Positions 1 through 8,423 are shown, counted from the stretch's first letter. The stretch is DNA of 49,471 nt from Actinomycetota bacterium (GCA_963169585.1 CAUJDU010000088.1:1-49471); one strand, 5' to 3'. Numbers and translations: made by a program. The notes: a model not told the origin generated them from the letters alone.

Positions 1-1130
1 GAACCATGTTCGACAAAATTCGGGTCAACCCCTCGTTCAAATCTTGCAGAAGCCTCGCTTCTCAACCCAAGCCTTTTAGATGTTTTTGAAATACTATCAG
101 CAGCAAAATATGCAGACTCTAAATATACAGTCTTTGTGGTCTCATATGTTCCAGAATCCAGACCACCCATGACACCAGCAACACTGCGTGCTTGGCCATC
201 GTCTGTTGCTATAACTAAATCTTCTTCTAATAATTCTCTTTCTATTTCATCGAGTAAAACAATCTTCTCACCCTGGTTTGCCCGTCGTACAACAATTTTA
301 TTTGTACCAAAATGATCTAAATCAAATACATGTAGCGGCCTACCCCATTCAAGCATCACATAATTCGTTACATCAACAACGTTGTTTATTGATTTTTGAT
401 CACACTTTGCAAGACGGTTAACCATCCAATCCGGAGATGGGCCAACTTCGACCGATAAAGTACGCCCAACAAAACGAGGACAGTTATCGGGATCTAGAAC
501 CTCGACTTGGGCTTTTGGTAATGAAGAATCAACTTCTACATCATCCAGAAACTTTGTAACGTCAGGAAGCTTTAGCTCTTGAGAAAATGCTGCACAAAGT
601 TCACGTGCGATACCAACAATAGACATAGCATCAGGTCGGTTGGGCGTTATGGACAAATCAATTATCGAGTCATCAAGTCCAAGAGCTTCTAAGGCATCCG
701 TACCCGCAACTAAATCATTGTTTAGCTCCATTATTCCATCATGATTTTCGCCTAAATTAAGTTCTCTTGCAGAACAGAGCATCCCATCAGAAATAATTCC
801 GCGAATTTTTCTTGCTTCTAGCTTGAACCCACCAGGTAATGTAGAGCCACTAGGTGCATAGGGAACGGTTAACCCCGCTCGAACGTTTGGAGCTCCACAA
901 ACAATTTGTTTTTGTTCGCTTCCCGTATCAATATCTACCAGTTTTAACTTATCTGCATCGGGATGTGGATAGGTGTTAAGAACCTTAGCTATTATCACTC
1001 CACGGATCTCATCACCAGGCCGGTCAACACCTTCAACTTCAAAGCCAAGTTGGTTTAGCATGTCTACATACTCTTCAATAGAATTATTGATGTCCATAAA
1101 ATCTGAAAGCCACGAAATAGGTATCTTCAT
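1..1130 (-). CDS. pheT: Phenylalanine--tRNA ligase beta subunit, 5' part only
   Basis: This is the beta subunit of the cytoplasmic PheST enzyme that charges tRNA-Phe. About 376 residues are present and the frame stays open to the window edge; family members are near 800 residues, so the C-terminal half lies outside. The start is ATG at 1130, with a GAGGG ribosome site just behind the pheS stop. The N-terminal EMAP-like RNA-binding fold carries the YPHPDADKL motif (residues 54-62). The B3/B4 region follows, with NRPDAMS and the stretch ending in ARFERGVDP. pheS ends 12 nt upstream, as in the usual pheST operon. Identification is secure; only completeness is limited. Confidence 0.97.
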   Translation of the reverse strand, partial: MKIPISWLSDFMDINNSIEEYVDMLNQLGFEVEGVDRPGDEIRGVIIAKVLNTYPHPDADKLKLVDIDTGSEQKQIVCGAPNVRAGLTVPYAPSGSTLPGGFKLEARKIRGIISDGMLCSARELNLGENHDGIMELNNDLVAGTDALEALGLDDSIIDLSITPNRPDAMSIVGIARELCAAFSQELKLPDVTKFLDDVEVDSSLPKAQVEVLDPDNCPRFVGRTLSVEVGPSPDWMVNRLAKCDQKSINNVVDVTNYVMLEWGRPLHVFDLDHFGTNKIVVRRANQGEKIVLLDEIERELLEEDLVIATDDGQARSVAGVMGGLDSGTYETTKTVYLESAYFAADSISKTSKRLGLRSEASARFERGVDPNFVEHG

Positions 1131-1142
1131 TACATTACCCTC

Positions 1143-2189
1143 TTAATATTGTTCCAAGAACCGAACATCATTATCAAAAATGAGCCGAACTTCATCTATG
1201 TTATATTTCAACATTGCAATTCGATCTATTCCAAAACCAAAAGCAAAACCTTGTACTTGTTCAGCATCATATCCGACTGCCTCAAAAACATTTGGATCAA
1301 CCATTCCACAACCACCAAGTTCTATCCACCCAGTGTGACTGCAAACTCGACATCCGCTCATCTCACAAAATGGACAAGATACACCGAATTCAGCCGACGG
1401 TTCAGTAAAAGGAAAAAATGATGGGATCAGTCTCGTACGAGTGCTCTCACCCAAGAAACGCTTCATGAATGTTTCAATCGTTCCACGCAAGTCTCTAAGA
1501 GTTATATTCGTATCGACAGCTAAACCTTCGATTTGATGAAACACTGCTGCATGTCTGGCATCAATTGCTTCATTACGATAAACGCGTCCTGTAGCAATCG
1601 TGTATATAGGCGGTGGACCTGCCAGCATCCTACGTATTTGCACTGGAGAGGTATGCGTACGCAGCACTGATTGCTCTCCATCTCCCGCATCAACATATAA
1701 AGTATCCTGCATAGCTCTAGCAGGGTGAGCAGGAGGAACATTGAGTGCCTGAAAGTTATGCCAGTCGGTTTCTACTTCAGGACCTTCACTTAAGGAATAA
1801 CCCATAGAGAAAAAGATATCTTCTAATTCTCTTTTCATCTGTGTCACTACATGCAAATGTCCGTGAGATCGACCATGTGTACCAGATGATAAATCTAATC
1901 TTTCAGATTCATATTTTACTTGATTTTCTTTCTCTTGAATTTCCTGAGATTTTTTTTCTATGATCTCCAACATGGCTTCTCTATAAACATTAAGTGCCTT
2001 GCCAACTATTGGTTTATCTTCGTTCGCTAAATCTTTTGCTCCTCGTTTTATCTCAGAATATATTGAAGTTTTTCCTAGATATTTATTATCGAGCTCAGCC
2101 AAACTAGTGCTATCAGTAATCTGTGCTAATTCTTCGGTTGCTAAATCTCTCGCGGATTCGAGTTTTGAAGATATCTCAGAAGCATTCAT
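1143..2189 (-). CDS. pheS: Phenylalanine--tRNA ligase alpha subunit
   Basis: This is the catalytic alpha subunit of PheST (class II synthetase). At 348 residues it is full length. It has an N-terminal coiled-coil arm (about 1-95), then the catalytic core with GRSHGHLH near 106, motif 2 (FTEPSAE at 261-267) and motif 3 (FGFGIDRIAML near the C-terminus). Residues 272-283 hold Cys-x2-Cys-x4-Cys-x2-Cys, a zinc-ribbon-like insert known from many bacterial PheS. The ATG start at 2189 has AGAGGGA upstream. It sits 18 nt after the rRNA methyltransferase gene and 12 nt before pheT, which points to one transcript from infC onward. Confidence 0.98.
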   Translation of the reverse strand: MNASEISSKLESARDLATEELAQITDSTSLAELDNKYLGKTSIYSEIKRGAKDLANEDKPIVGKALNVYREAMLEIIEKKSQEIQEKENQVKYESERLDLSSGTHGRSHGHLHVVTQMKRELEDIFFSMGYSLSEGPEVETDWHNFQALNVPPAHPARAMQDTLYVDAGDGEQSVLRTHTSPVQIRRMLAGPPPIYTIATGRVYRNEAIDARHAAVFHQIEGLAVDTNITLRDLRGTIETFMKRFLGESTRTRLIPSFFPFTEPSAEFGVSCPFCEMSGCRVCSHTGWIELGGCGMVDPNVFEAVGYDAEQVQGFAFGFGIDRIAMLKYNIDEVRLIFDNDVRFLEQY

Positions 2190-2207
2190 TGTACTTTTAG
2201 TCCCTCT

Positions 2208-2972
2208 TTATTTTTGTAAAACCGAAAGATGATAGGCAATGATCGTGGCTGTCATTGCTACATTTAGCGATTCACACGATTCTTCCATATTAATCGATAC
2301 GCCAAGTGTATTATTTTCAAAAAATTCTGTCACAAACCCATTTGCTTCTGAGCCAAATGCAATTGCAGGGTTTTTCTCGAAATTGATAGTTTGTAGCTCA
2401 TCTTCCTTTGAGGCTTGCGCCTTATATATCTTTCTGCCATCAAGAATTCTTTCTAATTGGTATGGCTCGATGCTAGCAACAGGAATACCAAAAATCATTC
2501 CAGCACTTGAACGAACGACTTTTGGATGGAAAGGATCACATCCGCCAACCATAACGACCGCTCCAATCCCAAATGCTCGCGCAGAACGAATAATCGTTCC
2601 TACATTGCCTGGATCTGAAACATTATCAAGGACGATAACCGGCTTATTGAAAAGTACACCCTTAGCTAGCTCTTCCGGGTTAAATACCGGCATTTTACAT
2701 ATGCCGATTGCACCTTGAGGATTAGTTGTTGTCGCGATTTTCTTAGCTGTTTTGTCATCGATTTTTACAACTTGGGCATCAATGTTCTGCAATCTCGTAT
2801 CGCTGTCATCTAGAACAAAGATGCTCTCAAATTTGGCTCTGGCACTAGCAGCTCCGGCAATGGCCCTGTATCCCTCAACTAGAACTAGTTTTGCCTCATC
2901 ACGTGCCGATGAGCTTACGCCTAATCGCGCAAGTTCGAGTATCCGGTTACGACTCAGCTGTGGCTCTGTCAT
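2208..2972 (-). CDS. TrmH/SpoU-family RNA 2'-O-methyltransferase
   Basis: This is a 254-residue SPOUT-class RNA methyltransferase, probably acting on 23S rRNA. The N-terminal part (about 1-100) is the small substrate-binding domain. The C-terminal part carries the three SPOUT motifs: DNVSDPGNVGTIIRSA (near 116-131), FGSEANGF, and ISMEESCESLNVAMT near the end, which form the knotted SAM site. The gene sits between rplT and pheS, where actinobacteria usually have a gene called tsnR or spoU. The exact nucleotide methylated cannot be told from sequence. The ATG start lies 14 nt after the rplT stop. Confidence 0.93.
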   Translation of the reverse strand: MTEPQLSRNRILELARLGVSSSARDEAKLVLVEGYRAIAGAASARAKFESIFVLDDSDTRLQNIDAQVVKIDDKTAKKIATTTNPQGAIGICKMPVFNPEELAKGVLFNKPVIVLDNVSDPGNVGTIIRSARAFGIGAVVMVGGCDPFHPKVVRSSAGMIFGIPVASIEPYQLERILDGRKIYKAQASKEDELQTINFEKNPAIAFGSEANGFVTEFFENNTLGVSINMEESCESLNVAMTATIIAYHLSVLQK

Positions 2973-2986
2973 CAGAAATAGATGAT

Positions 2987-3346
2987 CTAAGCGTTAAGTG
3001 CAGCTTTAGCTTGTCCCACTAGTCCAGCAAATGCATTTGGATCACTAACTGCTATCTCAGCAAGCATTTTACGATCAACCTCGATCTGGGCATTTCTCAA
3101 TCCAGCAATAAATTGTGAATAACTAATATCATTTAGTCGACAAGCCGCATTGATTCGGACTATCCAAAGTCGACGAAATTCACCCTTCTTTGCTCTTCTA
3201 TCCCGATATGCATATTGTCCGGCTTTCATTACCGCTTCGTTTGCAGCTCTTAGCGTGCGGTGACGTGCACCTCGGTAACCTTTGGCATTAGCCAAAATAG
3301 CCTTACGTCCTTTTTTCGCGTGAACAGATCTTTTTACGCGTGCCAT
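2987..3346 (-). CDS. rplT: 50S ribosomal protein L20
   Basis: L20 is a large-subunit assembly protein that binds 23S rRNA. The 119 residues match the family length. The very basic N-terminus ([20 protein letters not shown]) and the conserved [20 protein letters not shown] stretch are present, as is SYSQFIAGL in the C-terminal domain. It lies in the canonical infC-rpmI-rplT order, 28 nt after rpmI. In other bacteria L20 represses this operon by binding leader or intergenic RNA; I could not identify such a site here. Confidence 0.98.
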   Translation of the reverse strand: MARVKRSVHAKKGRKAILANAKGYRGARHRTLRAANEAVMKAGQYAYRDRRAKKGEFRRLWIVRINAACRLNDISYSQFIAGLRNAQIEVDRKMLAEIAVSDPNAFAGLVGQAKAALNA

Positions 3347-3374
3347 CTTCTTGTCTCCTCTATCTAACTAATAC

Positions 3375-3572
3375 TTATCGCTTACCAAGTAAACGCATAA
3401 CTTTTTGTGCGTCTTTGCCTACTACTTCTCTCTCTTCAGCTAATCGGCGCTTACGTGCAGATGTTTTCTTAGAAAGTAAGTGAGCTCGACCATGTTGTCG
3501 GCGCAATATTTTTCCTGAACCTGATATTTTGAATCTCTTTTTTGCTGATTTATTTGTTTTTACTTTTGGCAT
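3375..3572 (-). CDS. rpmI: 50S ribosomal protein L35
   Basis: This small basic large-subunit protein has 65 residues, the expected size. It has the family pattern [21 protein letters not shown], then R-rich sequence, HLLSKK and a C-terminal VMRLLGKR. It starts with ATG at 3572, preceded by a GGAGAG site, 26 nt after infC. It is part of the infC-rpmI-rplT operon. Confidence 0.98.
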   Translation of the reverse strand: MPKVKTNKSAKKRFKISGSGKILRRQHGRAHLLSKKTSARKRRLAEEREVVGKDAQKVMRLLGKR

Positions 3573-3598
3573 TTCTCTCCTTGTTCACGCAAACGCAA

Positions 3599-4309
3599 TT
3601 ATGATTCGGCATCTAGATCTATACCATCTAGTTCTTCGTGCCTCGTTAACGCTTCGTTTTTCTTTACTTTCGCTTTTTCTTGCTTTTCCTTTTCATCTAA
3701 AGGAGCAGCATTCCCTTCGATCCTGTCTAGGGTTGAAAGGTTTTTATAAACCTTTTCTCCTCTTTCTAGCTGCTTTTTCTCTGTACCCTTTTTCGGTTTC
3801 ACAGTTGAGCTAAGCAACATCGTCATATTTCTTCCATCTTGCAAAGGTGCTTGGTCCACTAGAGCAATTTCTTCTAAATCACTAGCAACTCTTTGAAGTA
3901 ATTCTCTACCAAATTCAGGATGAGCCATTTCTCGACCCCTGAACATGATCGTTAATTTTACTTTTGAGCCCTCACCAAGAAATTTACGAACGTGATTCAT
4001 CTTTGTTTGATAATCATTCTCATCAATTTTTGGTCGAAATTTCATTTCCTTGATAACAATATTTGTTGCTTTTTTTCGTGCTTCTTTCTTCTTTTGTTCT
4101 AGCTCGTATTTATACCGACCAAAATCCATGATCCTACAAACTGGTGGCTCTGAGCCTGGAGCTATTTCTACTAAATCAAGATCAACTTCTTCAGCTAAAG
4201 CAATAGCATCATTTATAGACCTAATTCCTAGCTGTGAACCGTCGTCACCAATCACTCTTACTTCGCGTGCACGAATCTGATCATTTATACGAGTTTCTAT
4301 TGTTGCGAT
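3599..4309 (-). CDS. infC: Translation initiation factor IF-3 (non-AUG start)
   Basis: IF-3 binds the 30S subunit and checks start codon and initiator tRNA pairing. The N-domain (IRSINDAIALAEEVDLDLVE, then PPVCRIMDFGRYKYE), the linker and the C-domain (IKEMKFRPKI...) are all present. The only conventional start in frame, GTG at 4255, would cut off the conserved N-terminal run TRINDQIRAREVR. The frame extends upstream to a TAG at 4330-4328 without any ATG, GTG or TTG. An ATC at 4309-4307 has the strong site GGGGTGAT 6 nt before it, so I place the start there (236 residues). A charged Lys/Glu tail (about the last 50 residues) extends past the usual C-terminus. Confidence 0.9.
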   Translation of the reverse strand: MATIETRINDQIRAREVRVIGDDGSQLGIRSINDAIALAEEVDLDLVEIAPGSEPPVCRIMDFGRYKYELEQKKKEARKKATNIVIKEMKFRPKIDENDYQTKMNHVRKFLGEGSKVKLTIMFRGREMAHPEFGRELLQRVASDLEEIALVDQAPLQDGRNMTMLLSSTVKPKKGTEKKQLERGEKVYKNLSTLDRIEGNAAPLDEKEKQEKAKVKKNEALTRHEELDGIDLDAES

Positions 4310-4353
4310 GTGGCCATCACCCCTTCTCTAGTTACTTGAACTTTCTATTCAAG
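4310..4353 (-). promoter_or_regulatory. infC ribosome-binding site and short leader hairpin
   Basis: Read on the minus strand, AGAAGGGGTGAT (4327-4316) is an almost complete anti-16S match. It is followed after 6 nt by ATC at 4309. Just upstream is a 6-bp hairpin, CTTGAA/TTCAAG (4353-4348 and 4340-4335), with a 7-nt loop. The site decides the infC start. The rest of the 217-nt space up to the divergent gene at 4527 must hold both promoters, but I could not pick convincing hexamers. Confidence 0.7.
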
Positions 4354-4526
4354 CCGAGAAAGCAAAGCCACTGTTTGCAGAATCCTGCATACACTTCGTG
4401 CCATCAACCCCGACGAAAGTCTCTGACCATATTCACGCTAAGATGTAACGTAAATAACAGAGTTTTGTGAGGTGGAACGTAAAGGCGTTCACTTTCTCTT
4501 TTATTTAAGACTAGAAAGGTTAGCAT

Positions 4527-4967
4527 ATGACAGGCTTGTGGACACCAAACGGGGAAATTCACCCCGAAAATAACGAAAATAAGAGTGATCCACAATCTGG
4601 ACAAACTCCTGCAGGCATGGAAGATGTATTCGAAGGCATGAGTGAAGAAGAAAAGCAAGCTGCACTTGAGCAAATCACCAAGATGCGAGCTGACCTGCTA
4701 GCTACGCCAGCCATCGATATCATTGGAAACCATATCGTTGGATTCTACGAGCTCGCGAGCGTACATTTAAGCGAAGCGGCAAGTGCTAGCGGAACTGAGA
4801 AGGAAGAACGGCTAGCTCAAGCTTCGCTATGCATAGACGCAATGTCCAGCGTTGTCTTAGGTTTAGGAGATCGTATGGGTCAACATGCCCAGCCACTTCA
4901 CGCTGCACTTTCTCAAATGCAATTAGCTTTTTCTCAAGTTAAAAGTGGAGAAGTTCAACAGAGTTAA
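4527..4967 (+). CDS. DUF1844-family protein
   Basis: This is a 146-residue soluble protein of unknown function. The first 40 residues are low complexity and acidic, then a helical domain starts at about 50. The segment MGQHAQPLHAALSQMQLAFSQ near the C-terminus matches what I remember of the actinobacterial DUF1844 signature (LGPHAAPLRDGLRSLQLAF-like). That family is typically encoded divergently from or next to infC, as here. The ATG start has AAAGG 7 nt upstream. It is one of only two plus-strand genes in the window. Its stop codon overlaps the stop of the convergent cold-shock-like gene. Confidence 0.8.
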   Translation: MTGLWTPNGEIHPENNENKSDPQSGQTPAGMEDVFEGMSEEEKQAALEQITKMRADLLATPAIDIIGNHIVGFYELASVHLSEAASASGTEKEERLAQASLCIDAMSSVVLGLGDRMGQHAQPLHAALSQMQLAFSQVKSGEVQQS

Positions 4968-5209
4968 TTCGACGTTACTCGAATAAGCGAAATATCTACC
5001 GCTTCAAATCTTCCACGAGGATGCCAAGCAACTTTAAAAGAGACTTGTACTCCAATGTCTATATTGCGGCTACCATCTGCAATACTCACACAATGGAATG
5101 GTAAAGATTCTCCGTATTGTGCATCAGCAACGGATATCGCACCTAAACCAACATGTTGATCAAACTGGACCACTTGCCCTTGTAGCATTTGACCAACTTC
5201 TAATACCAC
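4964..5209 (-). CDS. Cold-shock-domain-like protein
   Basis: This 81-residue protein matches the OB-fold pattern of cold-shock domains: GQVVQFDQHVGLGAI (RNP1 region), then LPFHCVSIADGSRNI (RNP2 region), ending in a strand GRFEAVDI. The aromatic RNA-contact residues of true Csp proteins (FGFI, FVHF) are mostly replaced, so nucleic-acid binding may be altered. Similar diverged CSD proteins are common in actinobacteria. The start is GTG at 5209 with AAAAGG 8 nt upstream. It follows ribH by 13 nt. Its last codons overlap the end of the DUF1844 gene on the other strand. Confidence 0.75.
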   Translation of the reverse strand: MVLEVGQMLQGQVVQFDQHVGLGAISVADAQYGESLPFHCVSIADGSRNIDIGVQVSFKVAWHPRGRFEAVDISLIRVTSN

Positions 5210-5222
5210 GTTTAAGGCCTTT

Positions 5223-5735
5223 TTACCCGGTAAATCCTGTTGTAGAAACTTTTTGTTTCTTCTTTGTGTTTCGAACTTCGCGCAATGTACTTATTGTTTC
5301 GATTGCACTTTGAGCCGCTTCCATTCCTTTATGACCTTGAGCACCACCAATCCGCTCTCTAGCTTGGCTCTCATTGTCCACTGTTAATACACCAAAAATA
5401 CATGGGACACCTGTTGCATTAGCTACACCTGCGATACTGAGCGCACTCGTGTTTGAAACATATTCAAAATGAGGAGTATCCCCTCTTACTACCGCGCCCA
5501 AACAAACAACGGCATCAACTTCGTTGCTGGCACATTCTCGGGCAACAACAGCTAACTCTAACGATCCTGGCACATAATAAAGATCTATCTGATCTCGACC
5601 GATACCAAAAGCATCAAATTCATTTAATGCTCCGTCCAGAAGCGCATTAGTAATATCTTCATTAAATCGCGAGACAACTATCGCAATTTTGACATCTTCA
5701 ATTTTTTCTATTGTGATATTAGAGTACTTTCCCAT
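5223..5735 (-). CDS. ribH: 6,7-dimethyl-8-ribityllumazine synthase
   Basis: This enzyme condenses the ribityl-amino-uracil intermediate with dihydroxybutanone phosphate, the step before riboflavin. At 170 residues it has the family motifs SRFNEDIT, YVPGSLELAV, CLGAVVRGDTPHFEYV and GVLTVDNESQARER. The C-terminus is extended by a basic, probably disordered tail of about 25 residues. It sits 10 nt after ribE. ribBA, which usually lies between them, is absent. Confidence 0.97.
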   Translation of the reverse strand: MGKYSNITIEKIEDVKIAIVVSRFNEDITNALLDGALNEFDAFGIGRDQIDLYYVPGSLELAVVARECASNEVDAVVCLGAVVRGDTPHFEYVSNTSALSIAGVANATGVPCIFGVLTVDNESQARERIGGAQGHKGMEAAQSAIETISTLREVRNTKKKQKVSTTGFTG

Positions 5736-5745
5736 TTCATCCTTC

Positions 5746-6336
5746 TTAACTTTGCATTAATTGATATACGTAACGAGCCAAACAATCAACTTCGATATTT
5801 GCCTTATCTCCAATTACGGTTATTCCAAGTGTAGTATTTTCAAGTGTAGATGGAATTAATGCAACCGAAAAAGTATCTTCAGTTTTATCCGAGACAGTAA
5901 GACTCACTCCATTAATGCACACAGAACCATGTAATGCAATAAATTTAGAAAGCTCACTATCTATAGAGAATTCCATCTTTACAGAACCGTCACTGTTTTC
6001 CAATCGAACTACAACATCTATAACACCATCAACATGGCCTTGAACTAAATGCCCCCCAAGACGATCGCTCAATCTCAACGGGTGTTCTAAATTAACAGCA
6101 TCTCCAACTTCTAGATTATCGATTGTAGTCTTGTTGTTTGTTTCGATTTGAGAAAAAAACTTTGCATAATCGTCTTCAAAATCTGTAACCGTCAAACAAA
6201 CACCATTAATGGCAACCGAATCACCTAATTTTGAGTCTTTAAAAAATCCTGCAGAACTGAGTTTGATCTCTACCGAATCATTTTCTTTTTTTAACTCGTC
6301 TACTTTTCCTTGTGCAGAAATTATTCCAGTGAACAT
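5746..6336 (-). CDS. ribE: Riboflavin synthase, alpha chain
   Basis: This enzyme dismutates two lumazines to riboflavin. The 196 residues form two lumazine-binding repeats. The first starts MFTGIISAQGKV and has the GDSVAINGVCLTV loop. The second has LSDRLGGHLVQGHVDG and the matching HGSVCINGVSLTV loop. Length and internal duplication fit the family. It lies 30 nt after the response regulator gene and just before ribH, so it is probably cotranscribed with both. Confidence 0.97.
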   Translation of the reverse strand: MFTGIISAQGKVDELKKENDSVEIKLSSAGFFKDSKLGDSVAINGVCLTVTDFEDDYAKFFSQIETNNKTTIDNLEVGDAVNLEHPLRLSDRLGGHLVQGHVDGVIDVVVRLENSDGSVKMEFSIDSELSKFIALHGSVCINGVSLTVSDKTEDTFSVALIPSTLENTTLGITVIGDKANIEVDCLARYVYQLMQS

Positions 6337-6366
6337 ACAATTAGATTAGATCAAAAGTATTATCTT

Positions 6367-7335
6367 TTAAGATTCGCTGTTAAGCATTGCTAAGAATTGA
6401 TCATCTGTACTTCTACGGTCAACTTCATATGAAGATACTTCTGCCCTTTTAGCATGTTCACACATCTCAGTTGCCGTAGCTGTAGCTTCCCACTGTGACC
6501 GGACCTCTCTAAATTCGGTAGAAACAACACCAATGCCTAATTTGCATATAGGCAGTTTAATAATCTCATTTTGCCTATTTGTAACTTCGATATAACCAAC
6601 TTCGCGAGCTTCTTCATCATAATAATCCAATTTTCCATCATCGAACTTCTTGATAATTGTTTCGCATAGCGAGTCTACATTTTCTGGTACAGAAATAATC
6701 ACAAATCTAGCTCCACCAATATGAGCAAGAAGAGAAGGTTGGCCTGATGTTGTAGACATGATGTTTGCCAACGTCGAACCTAGCCATTTGATTACCTTAT
6801 CTCCACGACCTGAACCATATCTATCATTTATGGATTTAAACCCATCTATTTCGATATTAAAAACTGCATATTTATTAGAAGAATCAGAAACTAACTTAGC
6901 TAACTCGGTTGAAACCCTATAGGCACCAGGAAGATTCGTTAAAGCAGAAAGGTCTCTAAGCTGTTCTGCTCTACGAAGAACAGAAGAAACTCGAGCTTTA
7001 AATTCATCCCACTCAACAGGCTTTGAAATATAATCATCTGCACCAATTTCTAAACCGCGTATTTTTTCAGATCCCAAAGATTGAGCAGTAAGCAAGATAA
7101 CAGAGATAGCACTCGTCGCTGGATTATCTCGAATTTTTTTACAAGTCTGAAATCCATCAAGTACGGGCATTACGATATCAAGAACAATCAAGTCTGGTTC
7201 TATCTCCAAAGCTAAGTCAAAAGCTTCTTGACCATTGGTAGCTTTATGAATTACATAGCCAAGCAATGACAGTTCTGATTCAAATTCTTCAATAAATTCT
7301 TCATCGTCGTCGGCGATGATTATCGATTTACTCAT
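6367..7335 (-). CDS. Response regulator with degenerate GGDEF domain
   Basis: This 322-residue protein has an N-terminal receiver domain (1-122). The acidic pocket is D9-D10-D11, the phospho-acceptor is D53 (LIVLDIVMP), and T83 and K105 are in place, so it should be phosphorylatable. A diguanylate-cyclase-like domain follows (about 130-300), with LTNLPGA at 132 and DGFKSINDRYG at 164. Its active-site signature is GGARF (207-211) instead of GG(D/E)EF, so cyclase activity is doubtful. There is no DNA-binding domain. No histidine kinase is encoded nearby. It begins 1 nt after rpe and precedes ribE. Confidence 0.85.
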   Translation of the reverse strand: MSKSIIIADDDEEFIEEFESELSLLGYVIHKATNGQEAFDLALEIEPDLIVLDIVMPVLDGFQTCKKIRDNPATSAISVILLTAQSLGSEKIRGLEIGADDYISKPVEWDEFKARVSSVLRRAEQLRDLSALTNLPGAYRVSTELAKLVSDSSNKYAVFNIEIDGFKSINDRYGSGRGDKVIKWLGSTLANIMSTTSGQPSLLAHIGGARFVIISVPENVDSLCETIIKKFDDGKLDYYDEEAREVGYIEVTNRQNEIIKLPICKLGIGVVSTEFREVRSQWEATATATEMCEHAKRAEVSSYEVDRRSTDDQFLAMLNSES

Positions 7336-7336
7336 T

Positions 7337-8023
7337 TCAATTCTCCGCTAGGCCTGCTTTTGCTAATTCTTCCAGTTCCTTTACAGCTACACAAGGATTT
7401 GGCGAACCAAATACTGCACTACCTGCCACCAGCACATCACATCCCGCCTTGGCGGCCTGAGCAGCTGTCTCCTTATTGATACCGCCATCAATAGTGAAAA
7501 CGATATCTCGATTATGTTTTCGTCTATATTCAAGCGCTTCTGAAACTTTGTTTAGAACTTCTGGAATAAATTTTTGCCCCCCAAATCCAGGGAAAACGCT
7601 CATAAATAGCAAAATATCGATATCTTCCATATACGGCTCAACAGCTGAAAATGGGGTATCTGGGTTAAAAGTAAGTCCAACATCAACGCCAGAATCTTTA
7701 ATTTTCTTCAACATTTCGCCAACATTTTCCAGCTCCACATGGACAGTTATGGCATCTGCACCAGCCTCTACAAACGGCTCGATCAAAATTTCTGGCTTAG
7801 AACACATAAGATGGCAATCAAGATAACTTTTTGTATAAGGCCTTAGAGATTTAACAACCGCAGGGCCAATTGTTAGGTTAGGAACAAAATGTCCATCCAT
7901 GCAATCGACGTGGATTCTGCTGGTTGCAGGAGTGACTTCATCTACAGCATTGGCTAAATGCGCGAAATCAGCTGAAAGGATACTGGGAGAAATTATAGGA
8001 TACTGAGGTTGTGTATTAGTCAC
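7337..8023 (-). CDS. rpe: Ribulose-phosphate 3-epimerase
   Basis: This enzyme interconverts ribulose-5-phosphate and xylulose-5-phosphate in the pentose phosphate pathway. The 228-residue TIM barrel has all family motifs: ISPSILSADFAHL, HVDCMDGHFVPN (metal ligands His and Asp), MSVFPGFGGQKFIPE, TIDGGIN and VAGSAVFG. The start must be GTG at 8023, because there is no later start before the conserved N-terminus. It sits 4 nt after the HIT gene. Keeping rpe next to rsmB-fmt and the rib genes follows the mycobacterial order. Confidence 0.97.
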   Translation of the reverse strand: MTNTQPQYPIISPSILSADFAHLANAVDEVTPATSRIHVDCMDGHFVPNLTIGPAVVKSLRPYTKSYLDCHLMCSKPEILIEPFVEAGADAITVHVELENVGEMLKKIKDSGVDVGLTFNPDTPFSAVEPYMEDIDILLFMSVFPGFGGQKFIPEVLNKVSEALEYRRKHNRDIVFTIDGGINKETAAQAAKAGCDVLVAGSAVFGSPNPCVAVKELEELAKAGLAEN

Positions 8024-8027
8024 AGCT

Positions 8028-8423
8028 CTAGCCTAGTTCAGAAATAATCTTGGCCTGGACCGCATCAAGGAATTCAGGCGATGGACTTGGGTTAGCCTTA
8101 GAAAAATCAGCATCTTCCATCTTATTAATTGGCATTAAATGTATATGTACATGGGGTACCTCTAAGCCGATTATTTGATATGCGATTTTCTCACAGGGAA
8201 ATGCTCTGTATATGGCTTTCCCGACTTTTTTAGAAACCGCATTTATTTTAGCTAACAATTCTTCATCTAGATCGAGCCAATGTTCGACTTCTTTAACTGG
8301 CACCACCAAAGTATGACCAGGGGCAACAGGATTGATAGTAAGAAATGCAACTACATCATCATCTCTATATACGAATCGCCCAGGAAATTCACCACTTATA
8401 ATTTTTGAAAATACAGAGGCCAT
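8028..8423 (-). CDS. HIT-family (histidine triad) hydrolase
   Basis: This 131-residue protein belongs to the HINT-like branch of the histidine triad superfamily, which cleaves nucleoside phosphoramidates or dinucleotides. VFSKIISGEFP opens the fold, GHTLVVPVKEVEHW is the central strand pair, and H91-V-H93-I-H95 is the catalytic triad. The C-terminus is typical in length. It starts with ATG at 8423, 9 nt after rsmB. The physiological substrate cannot be assigned. Confidence 0.92.
   Translation of the reverse strand: MASVFSKIISGEFPGRFVYRDDDVVAFLTINPVAPGHTLVVPVKEVEHWLDLDEELLAKINAVSKKVGKAIYRAFPCEKIAYQIIGLEVPHVHIHLMPINKMEDADFSKANPSPSPEFLDAVQAKIISELG

Noticed and set aside
4345-4404. A possible 19-codon leader peptide upstream of infC on the minus strand
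   Set aside because: Its ribosome site is poorly spaced and the codons show no attenuation-type run; it is most likely chance.
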